Counted from the first letter of the stretch, positions 1-11,907 are shown. The stretch is DNA of 64,000 bases from Tsukamurella tyrosinosolvens (GCF_900104775.1 NZ_FNSA01000003.1:4340001-4404000); one strand, 5' to 3'. Made by a program: numbers and translations. Notes: generated by a model not told the origin, from the sequence alone.

Positions 1-157
1 AGAAGCCGTCGGTCAGCACCGCGGAGTCGCCGTCGGCGATCAGCAGCGTCGTGACGCCGGCCCAGGTCACCGTGACGGGCGCCGTGGGCGGGGCGGCGGA
101 TTCGTCGACGAAGGCCTGATACGCCGCGAGATTCGGCCGGCCGGCTTTGATCCTCAT
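1..157 (-). CDS. MBL-fold hydrolase, N-terminal fragment (cut by window edge)
   Basis: The reverse strand opens with an ATG at 157 and stays open to the window edge, giving about 52 residues. The segment VTWAGVTTLLIADGDSAVLT followed by DGF resembles the start of metallo-beta-lactamase-fold hydrolases of the UlaG/YycJ kind, where a beta strand is followed by a loop leading to the first metal motif. The HxHxDH motif would lie beyond the edge, so the family call is tentative. It points away from the methyltransferase gene that ends at 183, with about 25 bases between them on the same strand. Confidence 0.5.
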   Translation of the reverse strand, partial: MRIKAGRPNLAAYQAFVDESAAPPTAPVTVTWAGVTTLLIADGDSAVLTDGF

Positions 158-182
158 CGGCCCATGATGGCACCGCGCCGGC

Positions 183-1010
183 TCAGGTGACCCGGCCCAG
201 GCCGACGTATCCGTAGTCGCAGCGGAGCTGCGCCTCGGTGAGGGGGTACTCGGGGCGCCACCGGCCGTACCGCACCAGCCCGGGCTCGAGGATCTCGGTG
301 CCGTCGAGCCACGACAGGATCTCGGCGCGGGGCCGCATGTGCAGCGGCGTGGAGGTCTGTTCGTAGCGGCGGCGCACCCAGTGCAGCTCGGCGGCGATCT
401 CGGGGTGCGCGGAGTCGTCGGAGAGGTGCGAGAGCGCGATCATGCTGCCCGGCACGACGGTCCGCCGATAACGGCGAAGCAGGCCGCCGGGGTCGTCCTC
501 GTCGCCGAGGAAGACGAAGGTGCCGACGGCGAGGAGCCCGACGGGCCGGTCGAAGTCGATGAGCCCGCGGGTCACCGGGTGCGTGAGCACCGCGTCGGCG
601 TCGCGAATGTCGAGTTTGAGCACCCCCGCGTGCGGATCGTCGCCGATGAGCTGGCGCCCGAGCTCGTACGCGATCGGCTCGCGGTGGACGAAGACGGTCC
701 GCGCCGCGGGATTGACCAGGCGCGCCAGCTCGTGGACGGTGCCCCCGGCCGTGATCCCCGACCCGAGATCGAGGAACTGCTCGACTCCCGCATTGGCCAT
801 CGTCTGCACCGCACGGCGCGCGAAGGTCCGGGTGAGCCGCGCACCGAGCGCCCAGTGCGGCGCCTCCCGCGCGATCTCCTCGCCCGCGTCCCGGTCGACC
901 GGCAGGTAGCTGGTGCCGCCGAGGAAGTAGTCGTACAGCCGCGAGCCGTTCGGCCGGTCCATGTCCAGCGGGATCGTCGACGGTGCGCCGGTCGGTTCGG
1001 GATTCGTCAT
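183..1010 (-). CDS. DUF574-type SAM-dependent methyltransferase
   Basis: The 275-residue product matches the actinobacterial S-adenosylmethionine methyltransferase family PF04672 (DUF574, SAV2177-like). Family hallmarks visible are RPNGSRLYDYFLGG near residue 20, the SAM-binding FLDLGSGI region near residue 80, and a C-terminal segment ending YGYVGLGRV. These proteins are soluble, abundant in actinobacteria and mostly without a known substrate, so no specific reaction is assigned. The start at 1010 gives the usual family N-terminus. It is divergent from the diguanylate cyclase at 1082, leaving about 70 bases for two promoters. Confidence 0.85.
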   Translation of the reverse strand: MTNPEPTGAPSTIPLDMDRPNGSRLYDYFLGGTSYLPVDRDAGEEIAREAPHWALGARLTRTFARRAVQTMANAGVEQFLDLGSGITAGGTVHELARLVNPAARTVFVHREPIAYELGRQLIGDDPHAGVLKLDIRDADAVLTHPVTRGLIDFDRPVGLLAVGTFVFLGDEDDPGGLLRRYRRTVVPGSMIALSHLSDDSAHPEIAAELHWVRRRYEQTSTPLHMRPRAEILSWLDGTEILEPGLVRYGRWRPEYPLTEAQLRCDYGYVGLGRVT

Positions 1011-1081
1011 CGCAACGTCGAATCTAATCGAAGAGCGCGCCCCGCGTAGAGTGCTGGGTCGAACCGCGAGCGAGGAGGGTC

Positions 1082-2398
1082 ATGCCGGGATCGTCACCGC
1101 TGGGTTTCCTCGCGCGGGGTGAATCCGTCGTCGCCCTGCTCGTGGACGAGTTCCTCATGTCGATCGCGGACGACGTGTATCTCCCGCTGCCGGCCGCCGT
1201 GGTCCGGGCGGACCTGCTGACGGCCTTCCAGTCGGTGATCGCCGCGCTCGGCGCCGACGACTTCGACCCGGCGGTGGGCCGCGACGTCGGGCGGCTGCTC
1301 GTCTCGCTGCAGATCACCGTGCCCGCGGGCGCGGCGGCGGGTGGCCGCGCCATCGCGACCCTCCCGGACGCGCTGGTCCGCGAACCGTCCGCGGAGGTCC
1401 GGCGCCGGACGTCCCTGATCCTGGCGGAGTACACCGCCGGCTACGCCGAGGCCCTCACCCGCCGGATCATCGACGGGCAGGCCGTGGTGCACCGGGCGGC
1501 GCAGCTGGCCCGGCGGTCCGCCGAGGAGCGCGAGCGCCAGGCGCAGGCACGGCTGCGGGTGATGTTCGAGCACGCCCGCTCCCCCGTCTTCGTGGCCGAC
1601 GAGCGCGGCCGCATCCTCGAGGCGAGCTCGGCGATGACCGTGATGATGGAGGCCAATCCGACGCTCCTCGGGGCGTCGGGCGACGACGTGCGGCCGTTGC
1701 TCGCCGAGGATCCCGCCGACGTGGAGCGGGTCCTGCGCGAGCTGGCCGAGGCCGACGACGAGAGCGTGACGCGGTTCCTCGAGCACCGTCGGCTGCACTT
1801 CCTGGGCGACTCCAGCGTCGGCCGCTGGGCGCTGAGCCGGGTGCCCGCGGAGGGCGACCGGCCGGCGCTGCTCGTGGGCGTCGGGCACGACGTCACCGAG
1901 TTGCGGGCCACCCATGCGCAGTTGAGTCACCTCGCCCATCACGACGCGCTGACGGGCCTGCCGAACCGGCGGCGGCTGCGCGAGGACCTCACGGACGCGC
2001 CCGCCGGCAGGGTCGGCTTCTGCCTCGTCGACCTCGACGGCTTCAAGGCGATCAACGACCGGCTCGGGCACGCGGTGGGCGACCGGCTGCTCGGCGCGAT
2101 CGCGACGCGGATCGGCACCGCGCTCACCGGCGTCGGCACCCTGTACCGCGTGGGCGGCGACGAGTTCGCGGTCCTCGTCTCGCCGCCCTTCCGGCCCGGC
2201 GACGCGGCGCAGCTCGTGCACCGCGCGCTGTCGACACCGGTCGAGCTGCCCACGTCCGACGGCGCCGAGGCGCACGTGGTGCGGGTCGGCGCGAGCGTCG
2301 GCACGACCACGACCGCGGAGGCCGGCACCTCGGTGGAGGCGCTCATCGTCGCGGCGGACGCGGGGCTCTACCGCTCCAAGGGGGCGAGGCGGGCCTGA
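1082..2398 (+). CDS. PAS-GGDEF diguanylate cyclase
   Basis: Predicted to make the second messenger cyclic di-GMP from two GTP. The 438-residue protein has an N-terminal helical region (1-150), a PAS-like sensor (about 155-270, FEHARSPVFVADERGRILEA) and a C-terminal GGDEF domain that starts at LAHHDALTGLPNRRRLREDL. The signature GGDEF is intact at 358-362, so it should be active. The product-inhibition RxxD motif expected nine to six residues before GGDEF is missing (TGVG there). No transmembrane segment is evident, so it is probably cytosolic. The ATG at 1082 follows a GAGGAGG Shine-Dalgarno. Its 3' end overlaps the convergent permease by about 31 bases. Confidence 0.9.
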   Translation: MPGSSPLGFLARGESVVALLVDEFLMSIADDVYLPLPAAVVRADLLTAFQSVIAALGADDFDPAVGRDVGRLLVSLQITVPAGAAAGGRAIATLPDALVREPSAEVRRRTSLILAEYTAGYAEALTRRIIDGQAVVHRAAQLARRSAEERERQAQARLRVMFEHARSPVFVADERGRILEASSAMTVMMEANPTLLGASGDDVRPLLAEDPADVERVLRELAEADDESVTRFLEHRRLHFLGDSSVGRWALSRVPAEGDRPALLVGVGHDVTELRATHAQLSHLAHHDALTGLPNRRRLREDLTDAPAGRVGFCLVDLDGFKAINDRLGHAVGDRLLGAIATRIGTALTGVGTLYRVGGDEFAVLVSPPFRPGDAAQLVHRALSTPVELPTSDGAEAHVVRVGASVGTTTTAEAGTSVEALIVAADAGLYRSKGARRA

Positions 2399-3764
2399 CG
2401 GCGCGCGTGCACGGTGCCCACGACCCACAGCAGCGCAACGATCGCCGCGGTCGAGAGCACCTGGTCCCGGACCCCGTCGTTCGCGATCGCCAGGGCCACG
2501 ATGCCCAGCAGCACCGCGAGGACGGCCCACGACAGGTAGGGGTAGCCCCACATCCGGAGCGGTAGCGGCGTCCCGTCGCGGTCCGCGCGGCGGCGCAGCA
2601 CGATCTGCGAGGCGATGGTCGCGAGCCAGGTGACGATGAGCGTCGACCCGACGACGGCGAGCAATCGGTCCAGCACCTCGGAGCCCCAGACGTACGTCGC
2701 GGGCACGGCGAGGAAGCCGATGACGGAGCTGGCGAGCACCGCGAGGACCGGGACGCCCGAGCCGTTGGCGCGGCCCGCGACCGCGGGCGCCATGCCGCGC
2801 TCGGCGAGCGAGTAGAGCATCCGCGAGCTGCCGTACAGGTTGGCGTTGAGCGAGCTGAGCAGCGCGACCACGATCACCACGCCGAGGGTCGTGCCGACCG
2901 CGGGCAGCCCGGCGGCGCGCAGCACGGCGACGAAGGGCTCCTTCGCGACGGCCGGGTCATCCCAGGGCAGGGCCAGCAGGATCACCGCGACGCTGCCGAC
3001 GTAGAAGACCAGGATCCGCCACACGGTCGCGCGGATCGCCCGCCCGACGGTGCGCTCGGGGTCCTGCGTCTCGGCGGCGGCGACCGCGACGATCTCGATG
3101 CCGCCGAACGCGAACGCCACTACCAGTAGGGCGGCCACGACGCCGCTGATCCCGTGGGGCGCGAAGTCGGTGAGGTTGCCGAGGCCCGGCGACGGCGCCG
3201 ACGTCCAGCCGAGCAGGTAGCCCACGCCGATGATCAGGAAGAGCGCCACGAAGACGACCTTGATCAGGGAGAACCAGAACTCGAACTCGCCGAAGCCGCG
3301 GACCCCGGCCAGGTTCAGCGCGGTCAGCGCGACCATGAACACCAGCGCCCACACCCAGACGGGCGGTCCGCCGGGCAGCAGCCCGTTCAGGATCGCCGCC
3401 GCGGCCACGGCCTCCGCGGCCACCACCAGGCACAGCTGCACCCACCACAGCCAGCCGACGGCGAAGCCGGCACCGGGGCCCAGCGCCCGGCCGGCGTAGT
3501 AGGAGAAGGCGCCGGGATTCGGGTCGGCGGCGACCATCTCGCCGAGCATCCGCATCACGGCGATGACGACGAGCCCCGCGACGGCATAGGCGATGAGCAC
3601 CGCCGGGCCGGCCAGGGCGATCCCCTTACCGGCGCCGACGAACAGCCCGGCGCCGATCGCGGAGCCGAGACTCATCATGATCAGGTGCCGGGCGCGGAGC
3701 CCTGCGTGCAGGCCGGGATCGGACGCCGCGGCCGCTCCGGTGCTCTCGCCCGACGGTGCCGCCA

Positions 3765-3765
<1 letters not shown>
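2368..3765 (-). CDS. APC-superfamily amino acid permease
   Basis: A 465-residue integral membrane transporter with about 12 hydrophobic segments. The first segment carries the APC signature (SLGSAIGAGLFVGAGKGIAL, about residues 33-52), and GVRGFGEFEFWFSLIKV is the conserved loop of the amino acid transporter branch (GabP/AnsP/ProY-like). It should import an amino acid by proton symport; the substrate cannot be read from sequence. Its ATG shares one base with the purL stop (TGATG), so translation is probably coupled to purL. Glutamine is the nitrogen donor for PurL/PurQ, so amino acid uptake would fit, but that is inference. Confidence 0.88.
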
Positions 3766-6032
<2,267 letters not shown>

Positions 6033-6054
6033 CAGCCCAGTTTAGACGGGTGAT

Positions 6055-7887
6055 TCACGGCCGGAGTTTCAGCCAGCGGTCCAGCACCACCAGCGCCTGT
6101 TCCGCGGGCTCCCCGTCGTCCGGGCGCAGCACCAGCTCGGGCCGCTCCGGCTCCTCGTAGGGCGCGCTGATGCCGGTGAACTCGGGGATCTCACCGGCCC
6201 TCGCCTTGGCGTACATCCCCTTGGGATCGCGCTGTTCGCACAGCTCGACGGGGGTGTCGACGAAGACCTCGACGAACGGCAGGCCCGCCTCCTCGTGCTG
6301 GGCCCGGATCCGGTCGCGGTCCTCGCGGTACGGACTGATCAGCGACGCGATCGCCACCGTGCCCGCGTCCGCGAGCAGTTGCGCGACGGCCCCCACGCGG
6401 CGCACGTTCTCGGCGCGGTCGGCGGCCGAGAAACCGAGGTCGGCGTTGAGCCCGTGCCGCAGGTTGTCGCCGTCGAGCCGGTAGGCGGGCACGCCCCGCG
6501 CGACCAGCAGGCGCTCGAGCTCGCACGCCACCGTCGACTTGCCCGACGCGGAGAGCCCCGTCAGCCAGACGGTGCCGCCGCGCGTCGCGCGGTCCTCGCG
6601 GCGCACGGCCGCGCCGTGCCAGACGACGGCACTGGATTTCAACGTGGGGCCGGTGATCATCCCGGCGGCGACGGTCTCGTTGGTCTGCGGGTGCACCAGC
6701 ACGAAGCTGCCGAGGGTGCGGCCCCGCCGGTACGGGTCGAAGAGGACGGGGCGGCGCGCGGTGAGCTGCACGCGGCCGATGTCGTTGAGCCCGAGCTCGG
6801 TGGCGTCCTGGTCGCGGTGCAGGGTGCTGGTGTCCAGCCGGTAGTCGAGCGCCTCCACCCGCACGGGCTCGGAACTGTGGGCGTGCAGCATCCGGTACTC
6901 GGCGCCGACGGTGAGCTTCGCGGTGTCGGAGAACCAGCAGACGGTGGTGTCCAGGTCGGTCGCGGACTGCGGCCGGTTGGCGGGCCGGCAGAGCACGTCG
7001 CCGCGGCCCACGTCGAGGTGGTCGGCGAGCCGTACGCACGCGGCCTCCCCCGCCTCCAGCCGGTCGGCCTTCGCCCCGCCGGGCCGGTACAGCTCGGCCA
7101 CCGTCGTGGTGAAGCCCGACGGGAGCGCGACCACCTCGTCGCCGACCGCGAACGCCCCGGACGCGACGGTGCCGGCCACGCCGCGGAAGTCGCTGTCGCG
7201 GGGGCGGATCACGTACTGCACGGGCAGGCGCGCGTCGATGAGGTTGCGGTCGCTCACCACGTGCACGTTCTCCAGGTGGTAGAGCAGCGACGGCCCGTCG
7301 TACCAGGGCGTATTGTCCGACCGCTCGGTGACGTTGTCGCCCAACAGGGCCGAGACCGGGATGGCCTCCACGTCGTGCACCTCGAGCTTGGCCGCGAACT
7401 CGGCGAACTCGGCGCGGATGGCGTCGAAGCGGGCGCGGTCGAAGCCCACCAGGTCCATCTTGTTGATGCACAGCACGACGTGTTCGACGCCGAGGAGCGA
7501 GGTGAGGAAGGCGTGGCGGCGGGACTGCCGGGTGAGGCCGTGCCGGGCGTCGACGAGGATCAGCGCCACGTCGGCGGTCGACGCCCCGGTGACCATGTTG
7601 CGGGTGTACTGCTCGTGGCCGGGGGTGTCGGCGAGGATGAACTTCCTTGTAGCGGTGGCGAAGTAGCGGTGGGCCACGTCGATCGTGATGCCCTGCTCGC
7701 GCTCGGCCCGCAGGCCGTCGGTGAGCAGCGCGAGGTCGACTCCCTCCTCGCCCCGGGCGGCGGTGGTCGCGGCGACGGCGCTGAGCTGGTCCTCCAGCAC
7801 GGCCTTGGATTCGTAGAGCAGCCGCCCGATGAGCGTGGACTTGCCGTCGTCCACGCTGCCGGCGGTCGCGATGCGCAGGATCTCCAT
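6055..7887 (-). CDS. cysNC: Bifunctional sulfate adenylyltransferase large subunit / APS kinase
   Basis: CysN is the GTPase partner of CysD in making APS from sulfate and ATP; the fused CysC domain phosphorylates APS to PAPS. In the 610-residue protein the EF-Tu-like GTPase motifs are clear: [10 protein letters not shown] (about 9-18), [12 protein letters not shown] (G3) and NKMDLVGFD (G4). The C-terminal third carries the APS kinase P-loop [11 protein letters not shown] and the [10 protein letters not shown] motif. The ATG at 7887 shares a base with the stop of a 20-codon minigene lying between cysD and cysNC. The fusion, as in mycobacteria, yields PAPS for reduction or for sulfotransferases such as the one at 11900-13057. 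Confidence 0.96.
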   Translation of the reverse strand: MEILRIATAGSVDDGKSTLIGRLLYESKAVLEDQLSAVAATTAARGEEGVDLALLTDGLRAEREQGITIDVAHRYFATATRKFILADTPGHEQYTRNMVTGASTADVALILVDARHGLTRQSRRHAFLTSLLGVEHVVLCINKMDLVGFDRARFDAIRAEFAEFAAKLEVHDVEAIPVSALLGDNVTERSDNTPWYDGPSLLYHLENVHVVSDRNLIDARLPVQYVIRPRDSDFRGVAGTVASGAFAVGDEVVALPSGFTTTVAELYRPGGAKADRLEAGEAACVRLADHLDVGRGDVLCRPANRPQSATDLDTTVCWFSDTAKLTVGAEYRMLHAHSSEPVRVEALDYRLDTSTLHRDQDATELGLNDIGRVQLTARRPVLFDPYRRGRTLGSFVLVHPQTNETVAAGMITGPTLKSSAVVWHGAAVRREDRATRGGTVWLTGLSASGKSTVACELERLLVARGVPAYRLDGDNLRHGLNADLGFSAADRAENVRRVGAVAQLLADAGTVAIASLISPYREDRDRIRAQHEEAGLPFVEVFVDTPVELCEQRDPKGMYAKARAGEIPEFTGISAPYEEPERPELVLRPDDGEPAEQALVVLDRWLKLRP

Positions 7888-7949
7888 CAGAAGTAGCCCT
7901 CTCCGGTCTCCGCGACCACCGAGCCACTCACCAACATTCGCGCGTCCAT
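7887..7949 (-). CDS. 20-codon minigene linking cysD and cysNC
   Basis: A tiny reading frame fills the space between cysD and cysNC exactly. Its ATG shares one base with the cysD stop (TGATG at 7951-7947), and its own stop shares one base with the cysNC ATG in the same TGATG form. The peptide would be 20 residues ending EGYF, and cysD also ends EGYF. A 19-base repeat, TCCATCAGAAGTAGCCCTC on the plus strand, occurs at 7883-7901 and 7945-7963, so the junction looks like a tandem duplication. It may have no function beyond passing ribosomes from cysD to cysNC; product stability is unknown. Confidence 0.45.
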   Translation of the reverse strand: MDARMLVSGSVVAETGEGYF

Positions 7950-8863
7950 CAGAAGTAGCCCTCCTTCTTCCGGTCTTCCATGCCCGCCTCCGAGATCCGG
8001 TCGTCGGCGCGGGTCGCACCGCGCTCGGTGATGCGCGTGGTGGCGACCTCGGCCACGACGGCGTCGGGGGTGGTGGCGTCCGATTCCACGGCGCCGGTGC
8101 ACGTCGCGTCGCCGACGGTGCGGAAGCGCACGGTCCGGCGCTGGGGCGTCTCGCCGGGCTGGGGCGCGACGAGCGGTCCGGTCGACAGCAGCATCCCGTC
8201 GCGCTCGATCACCTCGCGCTCGTGCGCGTAGTACAGCGACGGCAGCGCGATCGCCTCGGCGGCGATGTACTGCCAGATGTCCAGCTCGGTCCAGTTGGAG
8301 AGCGGGAAGACGCGGATGTGCTCGCCCTTGGTGTGCAGGCCGTTGAAGATGTTCCACAGTTCGGGGCGCTGCGCGCGGGGGTCCCACTGCCCGAAGCGGT
8401 CGCGGAAGCTGAAGATCCGCTCCTTGGCGCGGGCCTTGTCCTCGTCGCGGCGGGCCCCGCCGAAGGCGGCGTCGAACCGCTGCTCGCCGATCGTGCGCAG
8501 CAGCGTCGCCGTCTGCAGCCGGTTGCGCGTGGCACCGGGACCGGTGGGCTCGACGACGGCACCCGAGTCGATGTCGTCCTGCACGCTGCCGACCACCAGC
8601 CGCAGGCCGCGTTCGGAGGCGAGTTGGTCGCGGAACGCGAGCACCTCGTCGAAGTTGTGCCCGGTGTCGATGTGCAGCACCGGGAACGGGATCGCGGCGG
8701 GCCAGAAGGCCTTGGCCGCGAGGTGCACCATGACCACCGAATCCTTGCCGCCCGAGAACAGCAGCACGGGCCGCTCGAAGGTGGCGGCCACCTCCCGGAA
8801 GACGTACACCGCCTCCGCCTCGAGGACCCGCAGATGATCCGCGGCGACCGTCGTCTCCACCAC
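7949..8863 (-). CDS. cysD: Sulfate adenylyltransferase small subunit
   Basis: CysD catalyses adenylation of sulfate to APS, driven by GTP hydrolysis in CysN. The 304-residue protein has the N-type ATP pyrophosphatase P-loop [13 protein letters not shown] (about 42-54), the [16 protein letters not shown] motif and the [14 protein letters not shown] segment typical of CysD. The start is a GTG at 8863 with CCGGAGG five bases upstream. It is the first gene of cysD-minigene-cysNC. An operator-like dyad lies 20-50 bases upstream and resembles one upstream of the sulfotransferase operon. Confidence 0.96.
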   Translation of the reverse strand: MVETTVAADHLRVLEAEAVYVFREVAATFERPVLLFSGGKDSVVMVHLAAKAFWPAAIPFPVLHIDTGHNFDEVLAFRDQLASERGLRLVVGSVQDDIDSGAVVEPTGPGATRNRLQTATLLRTIGEQRFDAAFGGARRDEDKARAKERIFSFRDRFGQWDPRAQRPELWNIFNGLHTKGEHIRVFPLSNWTELDIWQYIAAEAIALPSLYYAHEREVIERDGMLLSTGPLVAPQPGETPQRRTVRFRTVGDATCTGAVESDATTPDAVVAEVATTRITERGATRADDRISEAGMEDRKKEGYF

Positions 8864-8883
8864 TCCAACCTCCGGTTCATATT

Positions 8884-8910
8884 TGGACCGCCATGGTCCA
8901 TTCTTGTTCC
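8884..8910. promoter_or_regulatory. Operator-like dyad in the cysD promoter
   Basis: TGGACC-N5-GGTCCA (8884-8900) is a perfect 6-base-arm dyad just upstream of the cysD GTG. The overlapping string TGGTCCATTCTTGTTCC (8894-8910) matches TGGTCCACATTTGTACC at 9930-9946 at 13 of 17 positions. The shared form TGGTCCA-N3-TTGTNCC suggests one regulator, plausibly the adjacent IclR protein, acts at both promoters. Confidence 0.5.
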
Positions 8911-8948
8911 GGAGATTAGAACGTGTTCTCGCCGCCTGTCAACACCTC

Positions 8949-9869
8949 TCAGCGACCGGGCTTACGGCCCCCGATCCGCACGGTGATGCGGTCGGCGGCG
9001 GCGATGAGGGCGGCCGCCCGCTCGGCGATCCCCGCCTCGTCCAGCTCGGCACTGACGTACAGGCTCGCCACCATCGCCTGCGCGCCGTCACCGTCGTAGA
9101 CGGGCGCCGAGATCACGCTGACGTTCTGCGACGCTCCGGCCGCGTCCGCCTCGCCCCGCAGGTGGACGCGGTCGCCGATGCCCGCGACCACCTCGCCGAG
9201 CAGCGCCCGCAACTCGGCCGGGATGTCGCCCGGCACGCCCGCCATGAGCCGGTACAGCTGCTGCCCCGCGGGGGTGAGCAGCTCGACGAGGTAGCCGTCG
9301 GCGCGGCAGGTCTCGATGACCCGCGCGAGCCGGTCCCCGTCGGCGCGGACCCGGTCGCGGGCGAGCCACCGTTCGAGCCGGCCGGTGCGGTCCCAGAGCA
9401 CGTACATGAGCCCGATCGGCGGGGTGAACGGGTAGCTGTCCCCCACCTTCACCATCGCGGGGCGACCGGGATCGACGGCCACGTCGAGCACCGTCACCCG
9501 GTCGCCGACGACGCCCGAGAGGGAGACCGGGTGCCCGTAGGCCTCCCAGAGCCCGGCGAGCACGTCGCCGCCGGCGGGGTCGGCCCGCAGCGAGGTGCGG
9601 GCGGCCCGGCCGAGCGGGATCAGCGCGGGCCCGAGGCGGTAGGTCTTGTCCCGGTCGTCGCGGATCAGGTACCCCGATTCGACCAGCGTGGCGGCGATGC
9701 CGAGGCACGTCGGCTTGCTCAGGCCCACGCGCCGCGCGAGCTCCGAGATGCCGAACCGCTCGCGCTCGTGCCGGGACAGGAAGTCGAGGACGGCCACCAC
9801 GCGCGCAGTCGGCGGCGACGTACGCCCCGCCGCCCCGGCCCGCTCCGCCGGCTCCACCGTTTCCGTCAT
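8949..9869 (-). CDS. IclR-family transcriptional regulator
   Basis: A 306-residue DNA-binding regulator with an N-terminal winged helix (RVVAVLDFLSRHERERFGISELARRVGLSKPT, split by the turn near residue 45) and a C-terminal IclR effector domain. The ATG at 9869 is preferred over an in-frame GTG at 9875 because AAGGAG lies five bases before it. It is divergent from the DUF1214/SDR/sulfotransferase operon and lies next to cysD, so it probably controls one or both through the motifs at 8884-8910 and 9930-9947. The ligand is unknown; IclR proteins often sense small acids or aromatic compounds. Confidence 0.88.
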   Translation of the reverse strand: MTETVEPAERAGAAGRTSPPTARVVAVLDFLSRHERERFGISELARRVGLSKPTCLGIAATLVESGYLIRDDRDKTYRLGPALIPLGRAARTSLRADPAGGDVLAGLWEAYGHPVSLSGVVGDRVTVLDVAVDPGRPAMVKVGDSYPFTPPIGLMYVLWDRTGRLERWLARDRVRADGDRLARVIETCRADGYLVELLTPAGQQLYRLMAGVPGDIPAELRALLGEVVAGIGDRVHLRGEADAAGASQNVSVISAPVYDGDGAQAMVASLYVSAELDEAGIAERAAALIAAADRITVRIGGRKPGR

Positions 9870-9929
9870 CGCCACTCCTTGACACTCGTCCGCGCCTGCG
9901 CCTACGGTCTGGAACAGGTTCTACCGCAT

Positions 9930-9947
9930 TGGTCCACATTTGTACCA
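9930..9947. promoter_or_regulatory. Operator-like dyad before the sulfotransferase operon
   Basis: TGGTCCACATTTGTACCA is an imperfect palindrome, with 14 of 18 positions agreeing with its reverse complement. It lies between the divergent IclR gene and the ATG at 9962. A second half-site-rich string, GGAACAGGTTCT, sits 12 bases to the left. Position and symmetry suit an IclR operator, and it is related to the cysD promoter motif. Confidence 0.5.
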
Positions 9948-9961
9948 CTATCGGAGGTGGG

Positions 9962-11128
9962 ATGTACAGCGATCCGCTCGTCGCGGCGATCACCGAGGCC
10001 GAGGGCCTCGTCGCCGCGGCACCGCACATCGAGACCGAGGCCGACCTGTTGGAGGGCCTGCAGTACCTCGCGCAGGGCGTGGCGGCCTGCGTGCACGGCG
10101 CCTTCCATTTCGACAAGGACCACCCGTTCCTGCTCAGCGGCACCGGGCCGTTCACCAAGATGGGCCTCGACAACCCGGACACGCTGTACTTCGGCGCGCG
10201 GGTCGACGGTGCGCACGAGTACGTCGTCACCGGTCGGCGCGGCACCACGTGCGATATCAGCTTCCAGGTGCTCGGCGGCGGCGAGTACACCGACGACAAC
10301 GTGCCGGCCAGCACCGTCGCCTTCGACGACCGCGAACTGACCGTCGACGCCGACGGCCGCTTCGAGGTGCGGTTCGGCCCCGGGGAACCCGTCCCCGGCT
10401 CCTACTACCGACTGCCGCCCGGCAAAGCGCAGCTGGTGATCCGCGAGGTCTTCGACGACTGGGCGGCGGAGCGCAGCACCTTCGCCATCGCGCGCACCGA
10501 CACGGTGGGCACCGCCCCGCCGCCGGTCACCCCCGAGCTGATGGCCAAGCGGTACGCCGCCGCGGGAAAGCAACTGGTGAACCGCGTGAAGACCTGGCTC
10601 CAGTTCCCCAAGTGGTTCTACGACCCCCTGCCGGTGAACACGCTGACGGCCCCGCGGCTCACGCCCGGCGGGCTCGCCACCCAGTTCTCCTCGGTGGGGC
10701 ACTACGACCTCGCCGATGATCAGGCGCTGATCATCACGATCCCCCGCGGCGACGCGCCCTACCTGGGCTTCCAGCTCGGCAGCCTCTGGTACATCTCGCT
10801 CGACTACATCCACCACCAGACCTCGCTCAACGGCGCGCAGGCGCAGGTGGATCCGGACGGCATGATCCGGATCGTCGTCGCGCAGAACGACCCCGGCGTG
10901 ACCAACTGGATCGAGACGCTCGGCCACCGTCGCGGCTACCTCCAGTTCCGCTGGCAGCGCACCGCTTCCCCGCTGTCGGCCGCCGACGGTCCCACCGCGC
11001 AGGTGGTCCCGCTCGCGGACGTCGCGCAGCATCTCCCCCACTACGCGGCCAACCGCATCGAGGGCGCCGCGTGGCGCGCCCGGATCGCGGAGCGGGCGCG
11101 GCTCATCGGCGAAAGGATGGTCGGCTGA
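9962..11128 (+). CDS. DUF1214-domain protein
   Basis: A 388-residue protein of the DUF1214/DUF1254-related group, recognisable from the C-terminal third: DDQALIITIPRGDAPYLGFQLGSLW and the WIETLGHRRGYLQFRW segment. No signal peptide or membrane segment is seen. The ATG at 9962 has GGAGGTGGG directly upstream. Family members are common in mycobacteria beside steroid or lipid catabolic genes, but no reaction is established. It starts a tightly coupled operon: its stop overlaps the SDR start (TGATG), and the SDR overlaps the sulfotransferase. Action on the same hydrophobic or hydroxylated substrate as these two partners is inference. Confidence 0.78.
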   Translation: MYSDPLVAAITEAEGLVAAAPHIETEADLLEGLQYLAQGVAACVHGAFHFDKDHPFLLSGTGPFTKMGLDNPDTLYFGARVDGAHEYVVTGRRGTTCDISFQVLGGGEYTDDNVPASTVAFDDRELTVDADGRFEVRFGPGEPVPGSYYRLPPGKAQLVIREVFDDWAAERSTFAIARTDTVGTAPPPVTPELMAKRYAAAGKQLVNRVKTWLQFPKWFYDPLPVNTLTAPRLTPGGLATQFSSVGHYDLADDQALIITIPRGDAPYLGFQLGSLWYISLDYIHHQTSLNGAQAQVDPDGMIRIVVAQNDPGVTNWIETLGHRRGYLQFRWQRTASPLSAADGPTAQVVPLADVAQHLPHYAANRIEGAAWRARIAERARLIGERMVG

Positions 11129-11907
11129 TGGCCGGGCTGGGACTCGACGGCAGGGTCGTCGTCATCGCGGGGGCCGGGCCGGCCCTCGGCGCGGTGCTCG
11201 CCCGACGGTTCGCCGACGAGGCCGCGCAGGTCGTCCTCGTCGCACGGACAGCGGAGCGGCTGGAGGCCATGGCCGCCGAGATCGACGGCGCTGTCGCGAT
11301 CCCCGCGGACATCACCGACGAGGAGTCGCTCGCCGCGCTGGCGACGCAGGTGCAGGAGCGGTTCGGCCGGGTCGACGCGGTGATCAACAACGCCTTCACG
11401 TATCCGTCCATGCAGCGCCTGGTGAAGACCGACCCGGCGCACATCCTGCAGAGCGTCGACCTCATGGCGCTCGGCGCGCTGCGCACCGTGCTCGCCTTCC
11501 GCGAGGCCCTCGCCGCCGCGGACGGCGGCGGGGCCGTGGTGAACGTGAACTCGATGGTGATCCGCCACTCCGACCTGCGCTACGGCGGCTACAAGGCCGG
11601 GAAGACGGCGCAGCTCGCGCTCGCGCAGTCCCTCGCCACCGAGCTCGGCCCCGAGGGCATCCGGATCAATTCCGTGGTGCCGGGATGGATCTGGGGCGAC
11701 ACGCTCAAGGCCTACTTCGAGTACCGCGCGAGCACCAAGGGCGTCACGGTGGAGGAGGACTACGCCGACGCGGCGAGCAACTCCGACCTGCGTCGCCTGC
11801 CCACCGAGGACGAGGTGGCCTCGGCGGTCCTGTTCCTCGCCTCACCCCGCGCGTCCGGCATCACGGGCCAGACGCTCGACGTCAACTGCGGAGAGTTCCA
11901 TGTCTGA
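11128..11907 (+). CDS. SDR-family oxidoreductase
   Basis: A 259-residue classical short-chain dehydrogenase/reductase. The cofactor loop is AGAGPALGAVLARRF (about 11-25), with the NNA motif in VINNAF. The catalytic region has Ser in NVNSM and the YxxxK pair in YGGYKAGKTA, so it looks active. It probably oxidises an alcohol or reduces a ketone with NAD(P)(H). The start overlaps the DUF1214 stop by one base and the end overlaps the sulfotransferase ATG by eight bases, so the three genes are translated as a unit. Confidence 0.88.
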   Translation: MAGLGLDGRVVVIAGAGPALGAVLARRFADEAAQVVLVARTAERLEAMAAEIDGAVAIPADITDEESLAALATQVQERFGRVDAVINNAFTYPSMQRLVKTDPAHILQSVDLMALGALRTVLAFREALAAADGGGAVVNVNSMVIRHSDLRYGGYKAGKTAQLALAQSLATELGPEGIRINSVVPGWIWGDTLKAYFEYRASTKGVTVEEDYADAASNSDLRRLPTEDEVASAVLFLASPRASGITGQTLDVNCGEFHV

